DNA from: Variovorax davisae
GTDB lineage: Bacteria; Pseudomonadota; Gammaproteobacteria; Burkholderiales; Burkholderiaceae_C
Direction: 5' to 3'
Assembly (NCBI RefSeq): GCF_030316845.1
Contig: NZ_JASZYS010000001.1
Coordinates: forward strand, 248,001 to 312,000
Length of the DNA stretch: 64,000 nt
The translations under genes were made by a program, and so were the position numbers. A model generated the notes under the pieces. The model saw nothing but the letters and a program-made list of their open reading frames with translations. It was not told where the DNA came from and searched no databases. Shown here one piece after another: positions 54,409-64,000 of this stretch; the first letter of the stretch is position 1; each line of letters opens with the position of its first letter.

Positions 54409-54834
54409 ATGGCGCTCACCCCGACCGAGATGGACCGCAAGATCGACCAGCATTTCCGCTTCGAAGCCACGGACGATGTCGAAGGCGTGCTGGCGACGCT
54501 GTCGCCCGACGTGCTGCACGACATCGTCGGCGCTCCGTCGGGGCCGACGCACGGGCGCGACGGCGCCCGGCCTTTCTACGAAGCGCTGTTCCGGGACCTG
54601 TCCGACAGCCGTGTCGAATGCCTGCGGCGGCTCTACGGCGCCGATTTCCTGGTCGACGAATCGATCTGGCGCGGCAGGGCGCCCGGGCGACCCTTCGGCC
54701 TCGAAGGCCGTGGCCGGCCGCTGGAATTCAGGCTGCTCCATGTGGTCGAGTTCACCGACGCCGGGGACATCCGGCGCGAGAACGTGTGGCTCGATCTGGC
54801 GGCCATCGTGCAGCAGCTCCCACAGGATCCATGA
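54409..54834 (+). CDS. NTF2-like (SnoaL) family protein
   Basis: A 141-residue cone-fold protein: MALTPTEMDRKIDQHFRFEATDDVEGVLATLSPD, then FYEALFRDL and FRLLHVVEFTDAGDIRRENVW. The family holds isomerases, hydratases and binding proteins; catalytic residues cannot be assigned. GGAGG precedes the ATG. The stop overlaps the tetR start (ATGA), so the two are coregulated. Confidence 0.85.
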   Translation: MALTPTEMDRKIDQHFRFEATDDVEGVLATLSPDVLHDIVGAPSGPTHGRDGARPFYEALFRDLSDSRVECLRRLYGADFLVDESIWRGRAPGRPFGLEGRGRPLEFRLLHVVEFTDAGDIRRENVWLDLAAIVQQLPQDP

Positions 54835-55448
54835 GCGAAGACTCCAGCGGGAAAGCCGGCCGTCCCAACCAGCGCCGTCGCACGCGCAAGGACCTGCTGC
54901 AGGCCGCCGCGCGGCTGATGCAGGCGGGGCGCCAGCCCAGCCTCGAGGAGATCGCCGAGGCGGCGGCCGTGTCGCGGGCCACCGCCTACCGTTACTTTCC
55001 CAGCATCGAGGCGCTCCACCGCGAGGCCTCGCTCGACATCGCGGTGCCCGAGGCCGCCGCGGTGCTCGGCGACGCGCGCTCGCAGGACCCGGTGCAGCGG
55101 CTGGAACTCGTCGATGCGGCACTCAGCGGGATGATCGCCGCCAACGAGGCGCCCTTGCGCATGATGCTGGCGCAGTCGATGGAACGCGCGGTCCGCGGCG
55201 GGCACGACGCCGAATGGCCGGCGCGCCAGAACCGGCGCAGCCCGCTGATCGAGGCCGCGCTGGCCCCGGCCCGCGGCCAGTTCAGGCCGGCGGCCGTGAA
55301 GACGCTCGAGCAGGCGCTGGCGCTGGTGATCGGGACCGAATCGATGGTGGTCTGCAAGGACGTGTTGCAGCTCGACGACGCTCAGGCGCAGAAGGTCCGG
55401 CGCTGGGCGATCCGGGCGCTGGTGGAGGCGGCAAAGAAGCCTGGCTGA
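54831..55448 (+). CDS. TetR family transcriptional regulator
   Basis: A 205-residue TetR-type repressor: TRKDLLQAAARLMQAG, LEEIAEAAAVSRATAYRYFPS (helix-turn-helix) and a helical ligand domain. It is coupled to the NTF2-like gene and probably represses that operon via the nested palindrome upstream. Ligand unknown. Confidence 0.92.
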   Translation: MSEDSSGKAGRPNQRRRTRKDLLQAAARLMQAGRQPSLEEIAEAAAVSRATAYRYFPSIEALHREASLDIAVPEAAAVLGDARSQDPVQRLELVDAALSGMIAANEAPLRMMLAQSMERAVRGGHDAEWPARQNRRSPLIEAALAPARGQFRPAAVKTLEQALALVIGTESMVVCKDVLQLDDAQAQKVRRWAIRALVEAAKKPG

Positions 55449-55521
55449 CGCCGCCCGCCGTGCCGGATCGGCGCGCTTGTAGCAAACTGCTGCAATTCCG
55501 TCCCCTACCGAACCACCCCTC

Positions 55522-56457
55522 ATGACCGACCCCCAACCCGCCCTCGAAGTCCTGCCGCGCGACATTTCCGCCTACCGCGAGGGCAACACGGGCATCGACT
55601 ACGTACACCGGTTCGAATCCGGCCAGCCCGGTCCGCACGTGCTGATCAACGCGCTGACCCACGGCAACGAGATTTGCGGCATGGTGGCCGCCACCCATCT
55701 GCTGGACAGCGGCGTGCGGCCCCGGCTCGGCACGCTGACGGTCAGCTTCGCCCATGTCGAGGCTTACAACGCCTTCGATCCGGCCAAGCCTTTCGACAAC
55801 CGGCAGATCGTCCACAACCTCAACCGCGTCTGGTCCGACGAATGGCTCGACGGCCCGGAGGACAGCCCCGAACTGCGGCGCGCCCGCGAACTGCGGCCGG
55901 TGGTGGCGGCGGCGGACCACATCCTCGACATCCACTCGACCAGCCAGGACGTGGTGCCGTTCTGGGTCTACCCGGACTTCGAGCGCAACGCGCGGGTGGC
56001 GATGGCGATCGGCCTGCCGCCGGTGCACCTGGTGATGCCGAGCGGCCTGGGCTCGGGCACGCCGCTGATCCAGCACGGCCTGCATGCCGGCGCCGATGCG
56101 CCGGGCGCCGCGATGGTGGTCGAGTGCGGCCAGCACTTCAAGCAGAGCGCGGCCGATCTGGCGACCGAAGTGACGCTGCGCTTCCTGGCGCACTTCGGCT
56201 TGATCGACAGGGCAGGGGCGAGGCCCGAAGCCGACACACAGCGCCGCTTCGAACTGCTGCAGACCCATGTGATCCAGTCCGAAGACTTCCGCTTCGTGCG
56301 CCCGCTGATCGGCTTCGAGACCTTCGCCAAGGGCGAGCTGATCGCGACCAACGGACCGGACGAGATCCGCGCGCCCTGCGACGACTGCACGATCTTCATG
56401 CCGGCACAGCGGGTGATCGTGGGGCGTGAGGCGGTGTATCTGACCAAGCCGCTCTGA
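55522..56457 (+). CDS. succinylglutamate desuccinylase/aspartoacylase family hydrolase
   Basis: A 311-residue zinc amidohydrolase-like protein. The first zinc site is in NALTHGNEICGMVAATHLL (HGNE), and a histidine is in ADHILDIHSTSQD; VECGQHFKQSA adds a conserved block. The family removes acyl groups from amino acids or related amides. The substrate is unknown. It stands alone downstream of the TetR gene. Confidence 0.88.
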   Translation: MTDPQPALEVLPRDISAYREGNTGIDYVHRFESGQPGPHVLINALTHGNEICGMVAATHLLDSGVRPRLGTLTVSFAHVEAYNAFDPAKPFDNRQIVHNLNRVWSDEWLDGPEDSPELRRARELRPVVAAADHILDIHSTSQDVVPFWVYPDFERNARVAMAIGLPPVHLVMPSGLGSGTPLIQHGLHAGADAPGAAMVVECGQHFKQSAADLATEVTLRFLAHFGLIDRAGARPEADTQRRFELLQTHVIQSEDFRFVRPLIGFETFAKGELIATNGPDEIRAPCDDCTIFMPAQRVIVGREAVYLTKPL

Positions 56458-56491
56458 GTCGGATGCGCCGCGGGCCGGCGAAGCGGGCGTT

Positions 56492-56851
56492 CTACGAGGA
56501 CTGCAGCAGCTTCACGACCTGCACCCTGAGCGGAGGCAGATCGCGCAGGATGGTTTGCCAGACGATCGTGTGATCGACCGTGAAGTAGCCATGCGACAGC
56601 GCGTTGCGCATCTCGTACGCGAAGCGCCATGGCACATCTGAATGCGTCGCGGCAAACGCCGCGTGGTGCTTGACGATCTTGTTGCTGGCCTCACCGATCA
56701 CTTCGAGGTTGCGCAGCACGGCATCCTGCGTCTTGCGGTCAGCAAGATAGCTGTCGAGAGTGGCACCGTGCGTGTAGTCGCGAATGCTGTCGATGGCCTG
56801 AAGGACGTGGCCCAGGTAGTCCGGCAGCCGCTGGGAGCCGCCGTGCTTCAT
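56492..56851 (-). CDS. hepT: HepT-like (DUF86) toxin
   Basis: A 119-residue HEPN protein with the ribonuclease motif RNALSHGY (Rx4HxY) near residues 82-89. In characterised MNT-HEPN pairs the tyrosine is AMPylated by the partner nucleotidyltransferase, which neutralises the toxin. Starts MKHGGSQRLPDY; overlaps the antitoxin stop by four bases. Base composition is lower in GC than neighbours, in line with acquisition. Confidence 0.9.
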   Translation of the reverse strand: MKHGGSQRLPDYLGHVLQAIDSIRDYTHGATLDSYLADRKTQDAVLRNLEVIGEASNKIVKHHAAFAATHSDVPWRFAYEMRNALSHGYFTVDHTIVWQTILRDLPPLRVQVVKLLQSS

Positions 56852-57138
56852 ACCGGCACAGCCTCGCGCAGCACCTGATCGCGAAACTTGCTTGGCAAGC
56901 CGTTGGGCGTAAGCACGTCCACCTCCATGCCCAGCAGAGTCTTCAGTTCGTGGCGGATGGCGCCGATGTCCATGAGCGTGGTCTGCGCGGTGGGCTCGAC
57001 CAGCAGATCGAGATCGCTGTCGGGCCCATCGTCACCACGCAGAGCGGAGCCGAACACCCGAACGTCGCTGACATGATGGCTCAGCGCGATCTCGCGAATG
57101 CGGTCGCGATGTCGGGACAGAGCTTCTGAAGGGCGCAT
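56848..57138 (-). CDS. mntA: MntA-like nucleotidyltransferase antitoxin
   Basis: A 96-residue minimal nucleotidyltransferase: VFGSALRGDDGPDSDLDLLVE has the GS...DxD active site and a third acid (MEVDVLTP) completes the metal triad. It is encoded before hepT with a four-base overlap, the standard MNT/HEPN order. Known relatives AMPylate the toxin. Confidence 0.92.
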   Translation of the reverse strand: MRPSEALSRHRDRIREIALSHHVSDVRVFGSALRGDDGPDSDLDLLVEPTAQTTLMDIGAIRHELKTLLGMEVDVLTPNGLPSKFRDQVLREAVPV

Positions 57139-57171
57139 GCCGCCAAGTGTAGTGCGGCGGGTTCCGCGGCC

Positions 57172-58035
57172 TCAAGCCGCAATGAACAACGCCGGATCCA
57201 CCATCGCCTGGTTCAGCATCACGCCCCAGTGCAGGTGGGGCCCGGTCACGCGGCCGGTGGCGCCCACGGCGGCCAGCCGCTCGCCGGTCTCGACCACGTC
57301 GCCGGCCTTCACGTCGATGCGGCTCAGGTGGCAGTACATCGTGAGCAGGCCGCCGCCGTGGTCGATCCAGACGGTGCCGCCGTTGAAGAAGTAGTCGCCG
57401 GTGTCGATCACCCGGCCCGGCAGCGGCGCCAGCACCGGCGTGCCGGTGGCGGCCGCGATGTCCATGCCGCTGTGCGGATTGCGCGATTGCCCGTTGAAGA
57501 CGCGGCGCAGGCCGAAGGAACTGGAGCGCCGGCCCGGCACCGGCACCCGCATCTGCAGCGCCTGCGGCGCGGGTTCGCTGAAGGTGGCGATCACGGTCGC
57601 CTGGTGCGCGCGCTCGCGTTCGTAGCGCGCCTGGTCCGCGGGCGACAGGTCGACCGTGCCCGGCGCCACTTTCAGGCGCTGCTCGCTGTATTGCTTGGGT
57701 CCGATCGTGTAGTCGATCGGTCGCTCGGCGCCATCCCCCGCGCGCACCATGATGCGGGCCTTGCCCGGTACGGCCGCCAGCGGAATGCCGGCCAGCGCGG
57801 TCCATTCGATCGGGTCGCCCAGCACCAGCAGCAGGATGCCGGCCTCGGTGCGCGCCTGCGGCCGGGTCGCGGCGGGGCCGAGCGACAGCCGCGCCACGCC
57901 GCCCGGGACCTGGGCGCCATGCGGCCAGACCTGGGGTGTCTTAGCCGCGGTGCTTGCGGCCGGGGCGGCCCGGACCAGCGTCGCCGGCAGCGCCAGCAGG
58001 CCGGTCGAGCCGAGCACGAAGAAGCGGCGCTGCAT
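57172..58035 (-). CDS. M23 family peptidoglycan peptidase
   Basis: A 287-residue exported endopeptidase with signal MQRRFFVLGSTGLLALPATLV. The LytM/M23 domain is at the C-terminus (about 160-287): RNPHSGMDIAAATGTPVLAP holds the first His and Asp ligands, and VTGPHLHWGVMLN the HxH motif, so it looks active. It cuts peptide cross-links. It follows glnS by eight bases and probably shares its transcript. No LysM domain. Confidence 0.93.
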   Translation of the reverse strand: MQRRFFVLGSTGLLALPATLVRAAPAASTAAKTPQVWPHGAQVPGGVARLSLGPAATRPQARTEAGILLLVLGDPIEWTALAGIPLAAVPGKARIMVRAGDGAERPIDYTIGPKQYSEQRLKVAPGTVDLSPADQARYERERAHQATVIATFSEPAPQALQMRVPVPGRRSSSFGLRRVFNGQSRNPHSGMDIAAATGTPVLAPLPGRVIDTGDYFFNGGTVWIDHGGGLLTMYCHLSRIDVKAGDVVETGERLAAVGATGRVTGPHLHWGVMLNQAMVDPALFIAA

Positions 58036-58043
58036 GGCGTACC

Positions 58044-59846
<1,803 letters not shown>

Positions 59847-59980
59847 CCATCCATTCTAGGTGGGCCCCCAGGGGCGTTACCTTTGGCAACGATCTTCACG
59901 CAAGGTCGTGCACCGGGTACACACCTCGCGCGTTCAATACATACATGGGCGGCCAACACCCGCTTCACAGGAGTTTCACG

Positions 59981-60331
59981 ATGAGCTTTACCCGCACCAC
60001 CTTCTTCAAATGGGCTGCCGCCGGCGTTGTCGCCGCTGGCGCCTTGTTCGCCACGGCGTCGGCCAGTGCGGCCGTCGGCTGGTCGGTCGGCGTCAACGTG
60101 CCCGGCGTCGCGATCGGTGTCGCTACCCCGCAGCCCTACTACGCACCCGCCCCGGTGTACGTGGCGCCGGCGCCGGCCTACTACCCGCCGCCCCCGGTCT
60201 ACTACCGTCCGGCCCCGGTCTACTACGCGCCGCCTGCCGCCTACTACCGTCCGGCACCAGGCTACTACCGTCCCGCCCCCGGCTACTACCGCCATCACGG
60301 GCACGGGCACGGGCACGGGTACAACCGCTGA
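59981..60331 (+). CDS. secreted proline/tyrosine-rich repeat protein with His-Gly tail
   Basis: A 116-residue exported protein with signal peptide ending near ASASAAVG. The mature part has VGVNVPGVAIGVATPQPYY then repeats of the type YYRPAP or YYAPAP, and a C-terminal HHGHGHGHGYNR. The start at 59981 has AGGAG. Histidine-rich tails can bind metal; YYxPxP proteins are often surface-associated in Burkholderiales. Function unknown. A strong terminator follows. Confidence 0.82.
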   Translation: MSFTRTTFFKWAAAGVVAAGALFATASASAAVGWSVGVNVPGVAIGVATPQPYYAPAPVYVAPAPAYYPPPPVYYRPAPVYYAPPAAYYRPAPGYYRPAPGYYRHHGHGHGHGYNR

Positions 60332-60370
60332 GCGGCCGATAGCCCCTTTTTTCCTGCTGTCACCATGAAG

Positions 60371-60400
60371 AACCGGCCCCGTCGAACGGGCCGGTTTTTT
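60371..60400 (+). terminator. Rho-independent terminator
   Basis: Perfect 9-bp stem AACCGGCCC/GGGCCGGTT with an 8-base loop and six T, 40 bases after the proline/tyrosine-rich gene. The minus-strand LytTR gene ends nine bases further on. Confidence 0.9.
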
Positions 60401-60408
60401 CATGCCCG

Positions 60409-61230
60409 TCACATGGCACGGAACAGGTGGGCGTAGAGCCGGCTGACCGGGATCCGCTCGTCGCGGCCCCGCAGGCTGAGGTGCTGCCGGCCGGCCTCGT
60501 CTCGGTGCACGGCCTCGATCGCACTGCTGCGCACGACCACCGCGCGATGCACCTGCCAGAAGACATCGGCGTCGAGTTGCGGCAGCAACTGCTTCAGCGG
60601 CGTACGGATCAGGTATTCGTGCGCGGCGGTCAGGACGCGGACGTACTTGTCGGCCGCCTCGAAGTACAGCACCTCGTCCATCGGAACCATGCGCACCGTG
60701 GCGCCGCCGGCCTCGCTGGCGGCGATGAACCTGAGCGGTGCGCCGGCCGCGGGCGCGGCCGCTGCGGCGCCGGCCAGCAACTGGCGCCATTGGGCCAGCG
60801 TCCGCTCCAGGGCGGCCGGCTCGGAGCCGGCCGCGGGCGCCTGGGCCGCCAGCGCCTGCTGGAGCCGGGCGACGGTCTTGCGCAGCCGTTCGGCCTGCAC
60901 CGGCTTGAGCACGTAGTCGATCGCCTGGGTCTCGAAGGCGCGCGCCGCGTATTCGTCGTAGGCGGTGACGAACACCAGCTGCGGCATCGGCGCCTCGTCG
61001 GCCGGCCAGGTGTCGGCCAGTTCGGCGGCGGCGCCCAGGCCGTCCTGGCCCGGCATCCGGATGTCGAGGAACAGCACCTGCGGCAGCCGCTGCAAGGCCT
61101 CCCGCACGGCGCTGGCGCCGTCGCCGACGCAGGCGACGACCTCCAGGTCGGGCCAGGCGGCGGCCAGTTCGGCGCGCAGGGCCTGCGCGAGCAGTGGTTC
61201 GTCTTCGGCGATGAGGGCGGTGGCTTTCAT
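60409..61230 (-). CDS. LytTR family response regulator
   Basis: A 273-residue regulator: receiver domain with acid pocket Glu9-Asp10-Glu11 and phosphorylation site Asp56 (FLDIRMPGQDG), an alanine-rich linker, and a C-terminal LytTR DNA-binding domain (VLYFEAADKYVRVLTA, FWQVHRAVVVRSSAIEAV). It works with the histidine kinase encoded four bases upstream. Targets unknown. Confidence 0.93.
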   Translation of the reverse strand: MKATALIAEDEPLLAQALRAELAAAWPDLEVVACVGDGASAVREALQRLPQVLFLDIRMPGQDGLGAAAELADTWPADEAPMPQLVFVTAYDEYAARAFETQAIDYVLKPVQAERLRKTVARLQQALAAQAPAAGSEPAALERTLAQWRQLLAGAAAAAPAAGAPLRFIAASEAGGATVRMVPMDEVLYFEAADKYVRVLTAAHEYLIRTPLKQLLPQLDADVFWQVHRAVVVRSSAIEAVHRDEAGRQHLSLRGRDERIPVSRLYAHLFRAM

Positions 61231-61234
61231 GCGA

Positions 61235-62296
61235 TCAGATGGGGAATACGACGGTGGCAAGGGTTCCGCCCGCGGCCGTGGCTTCGAGCGTCAGGCGGCC
61301 GCGCGCGCCATAGACCGTGGACAGGCGCTCGCGGACCTGCGTGACGCCGAAGCCGCCGCCGTCGGACGGCGGCGCGGCGCCGAGCCCGACGCCGGTGTCG
61401 AGGATCTCGATGCGGATCTGCGGCAGGCCGTCGGAGGCGCTGTTCTCGCGCCGCGCCCTGACGCTGATCTCGCCGCCTTCGACCTTCGGCTCGAGGCCGT
61501 GGCGGATGCTGTTTTCCACCAGGGGCTGCAGCAGCAGCGGCGGCACCGGCAGCTCGCGCAGGGCCTCGGGCAGGTCGAGCGCGAAGCGCAGGCGCGGACC
61601 CATGCGCACCGACATCAGTTCGAGGTAGTCGCGCAGGCGATCGAACTCGCAGGCCAGCGGATGCGCCGTGGCGCGCGAGGCGGCGAGCGTGACGCGCAGG
61701 TAGTTGTTGAGGTGGTCGAGCATCTCGACCGCCCGCGGCGGATCGACCGTGATCAGCGCCCGCAGGTTGGCCAGTGTGTTGAACAGCATGTGCGGCTCGA
61801 GCTGGGTCTCGAGCAGCTTGAGCCGGGCCTCGCCGGCGTCGCGCTCGGCGGTGGCGATCTTGGCGATCAGGGCGGCGGCCTTGCCGCGGGCGTGGAAGTA
61901 GAAGCTGGCGGCGGCGCCGGCGACCACCGTGATGACCAGGCTGATGGTGTTGTCGCGCGAAGACGGGACGTTGCGGTAGTTGAAGAGAAAATCGCCCACC
62001 CGGTCGCCCGCCAGGAAGCCGCAGGCGATGCCGATGGCCGTCAGCAGCAGGCCGCGCCAGCCTTGCGGCCAGCCATGGCCGCGGCCGGGGCCGCCGCCTT
62101 CGCAATGGCGCTCGTCGACCAGGTAGCGGCCGAATTCGATGACGCTCCAGGTGATGGTCCCGACCGACAGGGCATAGCCGACCTGCACCAGGTAGGTCTT
62201 GTTCGGCCAGATGGCGGTGGTCAGCACCGCCACCACGCAGCAGAACGCGATGACTTGCAGGTAATGCCGGCCCGCGCTGGACCAATGGATCTTCAT
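61235..62296 (-). CDS. LytS-type sensor histidine kinase
   Basis: A 353-residue membrane kinase of the LytS/YehU type (His_kinase PF06580 type). Four hydrophobic helices in residues 10-135 form the sensor; phosphoacceptor His169 is in LETQLEPHMLFNTLAN, the N-box is LVENSIRHGL and an ATP lid with ILDTGVGLG and GFGVTQVRERL. Overlaps the preceding hydrolase stop (ATGA) and sits four bases ahead of the LytTR regulator. Confidence 0.93.
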   Translation of the reverse strand: MKIHWSSAGRHYLQVIAFCCVVAVLTTAIWPNKTYLVQVGYALSVGTITWSVIEFGRYLVDERHCEGGGPGRGHGWPQGWRGLLLTAIGIACGFLAGDRVGDFLFNYRNVPSSRDNTISLVITVVAGAAASFYFHARGKAAALIAKIATAERDAGEARLKLLETQLEPHMLFNTLANLRALITVDPPRAVEMLDHLNNYLRVTLAASRATAHPLACEFDRLRDYLELMSVRMGPRLRFALDLPEALRELPVPPLLLQPLVENSIRHGLEPKVEGGEISVRARRENSASDGLPQIRIEILDTGVGLGAAPPSDGGGFGVTQVRERLSTVYGARGRLTLEATAAGGTLATVVFPI

Positions 62297-63330
62297 GGCG
62301 CCAGATTCTGGACGAAGAAGCGGGCGATGGCGCCGTAGACGGCGGGGAGGCTGGCCCGGTCGAAGCCCGGCGGGTCGTCCAGCAGCCGGGCCGCGCGCGG
62401 CGGCAGGTCGGGCGGCTGCGGCGACAGGATCGAACCGTGGCCGGCCGTCGGCATGTCGGCGATGAGCACGCAGGTCGTGCAGGCGGCGCGCACCGCGTCG
62501 ATGTGCCAGGGCGGCGCCAGCCATTCGTCCTTGCCGGCACGGACCAGGCCGAGCGGGATCCGCGGCGTCGCGATCGAGCCCATGTCGATCACTGCGGCCA
62601 TGGGAACGGCGGCCACGGCGGCCGTGATGCGCGGATCGGTCCAGGACTCGAGCGTGGTCTGGCTGCCCAGCTTGAACTGGATCACGCGGCGGGCGACCGC
62701 CAGGCGCATGCCGTCGAGCAGGCCGCCCGTCAGGGCGGTCGCGAGGCCGACGCAGGCCGGGAAATCCTCGGCCAGGTGGGCCTGGCAATGGGCGTCCAGC
62801 AGGGCCGGCGACCAGCGGGCGCCGGCCAGCGTGAGGGCGGTCAGCCCACCCGCCGACATGCCGTAGACGCCGACGTGGCGGAAGTCCAGCAGCGGCGCGA
62901 AGCGCGCATCGGCGGCCATCGCGTCGATCGCCTGCGACACCTCCCGGGGCCGGTGGCGCCAGGTGGCGGGACCGACGTCGCGCATGTCGCGGTAGTTGTC
63001 GCCGGCGTGTTCCGGCATCGCCACCGTGAAGCCGGCGTCGACCAGGGCGATCGCCAGGTCGGCCTGCGGCCAGGGCGAGCCGCCCGAGCCGTGCGACATG
63101 ACGATCAGGTGGCCGTTGCCGCGCAGCGCAGGCGCGTCGGACGCCAGCTCGAACGAGAACGGGCCGCGGACGAAGCGGGCGACCGGCGCGGCCGTCGGGT
63201 AGAACACCGTGACCGGGCCGGTGTCCGGCGGTGCCGGCAGCACGGAGACGCCGGTGGCGGCCGAGGCCGCGTGGCCCAGGGCGCCGAGCAGCGCCAGCGC
63301 CAGCAGACGCCGCAAGCCCGCCGTCACCAT
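62293..63330 (-). CDS. secreted dienelactone hydrolase-like alpha/beta hydrolase
   Basis: A 345-residue exported hydrolase with signal peptide to GHAASAA. It has HLIVMSHGSGGSPWPQADLA (oxyanion region), nucleophile in VGVYGMSAGGLTAL, and C-terminal PTAGHGSILSPQ carrying the histidine. No PHA-lyase or Tat features. It overlaps the 2TM gene by seven bases and the kinase by four, so it belongs to the LytTR operon. Substrate unknown. Confidence 0.85.
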   Translation of the reverse strand: MVTAGLRRLLALALLGALGHAASAATGVSVLPAPPDTGPVTVFYPTAAPVARFVRGPFSFELASDAPALRGNGHLIVMSHGSGGSPWPQADLAIALVDAGFTVAMPEHAGDNYRDMRDVGPATWRHRPREVSQAIDAMAADARFAPLLDFRHVGVYGMSAGGLTALTLAGARWSPALLDAHCQAHLAEDFPACVGLATALTGGLLDGMRLAVARRVIQFKLGSQTTLESWTDPRITAAVAAVPMAAVIDMGSIATPRIPLGLVRAGKDEWLAPPWHIDAVRAACTTCVLIADMPTAGHGSILSPQPPDLPPRAARLLDDPPGFDRASLPAVYGAIARFFVQNLAP

Positions 63331-63617
63331 GGGTCCCCCTTGGCGCCGGCGGCCAGCTTGGCGCGCTCGCGCTCGACCATGCGGCCGAGCAGCGCGCCGC
63401 CCGGCGGCAGCATCCAGACCGACAGGCCGTGGGCCAGCAAGCCGACGCCCCAGCCGAGCAGCGGGTAGATCGCCCAGCTGCGGCCGTTGGCCAGCGACAG
63501 GGCGATCAGCCCGAAGTTGACGAGGGCGTAGATCGCCGCATGGGCGAACCAGCCCAGCTTGGCCTTGGCCCGCCGCCGGGCGAGTTTTTCGATCCGTGCT
63601 TGATCGGTGGACAACAT
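63324..63617 (-). CDS. 2TM domain-containing protein
   Basis: A 97-residue membrane protein with two helices (HAAIYALVNFGLIALSL and YPLLGWGVGLLAHGLSVWML) flanked by basic segments, as in the 2TM domain found near LytTR systems. No enzymatic domain. Overlaps the hydrolase gene, so likely part of the sensory operon. Confidence 0.85.
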   Translation of the reverse strand: MLSTDQARIEKLARRRAKAKLGWFAHAAIYALVNFGLIALSLANGRSWAIYPLLGWGVGLLAHGLSVWMLPPGGALLGRMVERERAKLAAGAKGDPW

Positions 63618-63641
63618 GTGGAACTCCCGGGTCGAGTGGAA

Positions 63642-64000
63642 TCAGGCGCCGCCGACGTTGTACAGCGCGCGATCCTCGCGCATTGCCAGCTTCCAGAGCC
63701 GGAGCGAGCGGCCGGCGAAGATGCCGCTGAAGCAACCGTACATCAGGGGGACCGCGAGCGCGAAGGCGGCGTCGTGGCGGACCCCGGGATGCATCGCGAG
63801 CGTGGCTCCGACGGCGTACTTGGTGAAGAAGATGCCCATCATCAGCGCCAGCGGCACCGCGCTGCCGGCCAGGTGGAAGGTGCGCGATGCCGGCATGTAG
63901 CGGGTGCCGGGCGGCAGCCCCCGCTGGAGCACCAGCGTCAGGGCCACGAGGGCGGTGGCGGCCCAGGCCAGCAGGGCGGTCGGCGAATCGCCGAAAGCCG
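63642..64000 (-). CDS. membrane protein, N-terminus beyond the window edge
   Basis: The frame is open to the window end (about 119 residues visible, continuing past 64000). Hydrophobic helices include ALLAWAATALVALTLVL, AVPLALMMGIFFTKYAVG and AFALAVPLMYGCFSGIFAG. I do not recognise the family with confidence; some relatives are annotated as DUF6622. It is 24 bases upstream of the 2TM gene, so probably the first or an early gene of the LytTR operon. Confidence 0.65.
   Translation of the reverse strand, partial: AFGDSPTALLAWAATALVALTLVLQRGLPPGTRYMPASRTFHLAGSAVPLALMMGIFFTKYAVGATLAMHPGVRHDAAFALAVPLMYGCFSGIFAGRSLRLWKLAMREDRALYNVGGA

Overview
The window is a 64 kb piece of a very GC-rich (estimated by eye at about 69%) betaproteobacterial chromosome. 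Gene content and style point to the Comamonadaceae, probably Variovorax or a close relative: many periplasmic Bug-type binding proteins, LysR regulators, a fused branched-chain ABC permease/ATPase, CaiB/BaiF CoA chemistry and an ESPR-type autotransporter. Genus is inference; there is no rRNA or other taxonomic marker. I found no tRNA, rRNA, CRISPR array, insertion sequence or prophage. Gene density is high, intergenic gaps are all under 300 bases, and many neighbouring genes overlap as ATGA, GTGA or TGATG.

1-12.3 kb: start of a TPR protein, ettA, a lipoprotein PQQ-type sugar dehydrogenase, a MerR regulator overlapping a carboxymuconolactone decarboxylase-like gene, a membrane-anchored TAXI-like binding protein, a P1 peptidase, a DUF1439/glycerophosphodiesterase pair, and a five-gene polar amino acid ABC operon led by its own GntR regulator. 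A structured, terminator-ended stretch that could be a small RNA lies at 12158-12289. 12.3-18.7 kb: a Bug binding protein, an OsmC protein, an AMP-forming acyl-CoA ligase, a deletion scar joining the remains of a phosphoesterase and a di-haem peroxidase gene, RidA and a type II NADH dehydrogenase.

18.8-27.1 kb: ergothioneine genes egtB-egtD run into a DUF427 gene and a 2-oxoglutarate/Fe(II) dioxygenase gene, then a universal stress protein, an RluA-type pseudouridine synthase, an MFS exporter, a tightly coupled ferredoxin/VF530/48-residue gene set, a GNAT acetyltransferase and two membrane proteins. 27.4-30.7 kb: one large autotransporter. 30.8-39.5 kb: a secreted small protein, a crotonase lacking both usual glutamates, a DUF2817 metallopeptidase with an MHS transporter and divergent LysR, GST, thioredoxin-like ferredoxin, a serine esterase, gshA and a single-domain response regulator.

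39.6-56.5 kb: a short-chain dehydrogenase, an EF-hand membrane protein in operon with a short hibernation factor (hpf), a YlqF GTPase, an aldo/keto reductase, a complete branched-chain-type ABC transporter (45.4-50.3 kb), and a probable carboxylate-use operon (Bug protein, CoA transferase, enoyl-CoA hydratase, LysR), then an NTF2-like/TetR pair and an aspartoacylase-like hydrolase. 56.5-64 kb: an MNT/HepT toxin-antitoxin pair, an M23 peptidase behind glnS, a proline/tyrosine-rich secreted protein, and a LytTR two-component pair coupled to a secreted hydrolase and small membrane proteins.

Two themes recur: low-molecular-weight thiol and redox metabolism (egtBD, gshA, GST, two ferredoxins, OsmC, USP), and uptake plus CoA activation of organic acids. 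The most unusual items are the egtBD-DUF427-dioxygenase arrangement, the hpf/EF-hand membrane protein pair, the double-truncation deletion scar at 16.43 kb and the candidate RNA at 12.2 kb.
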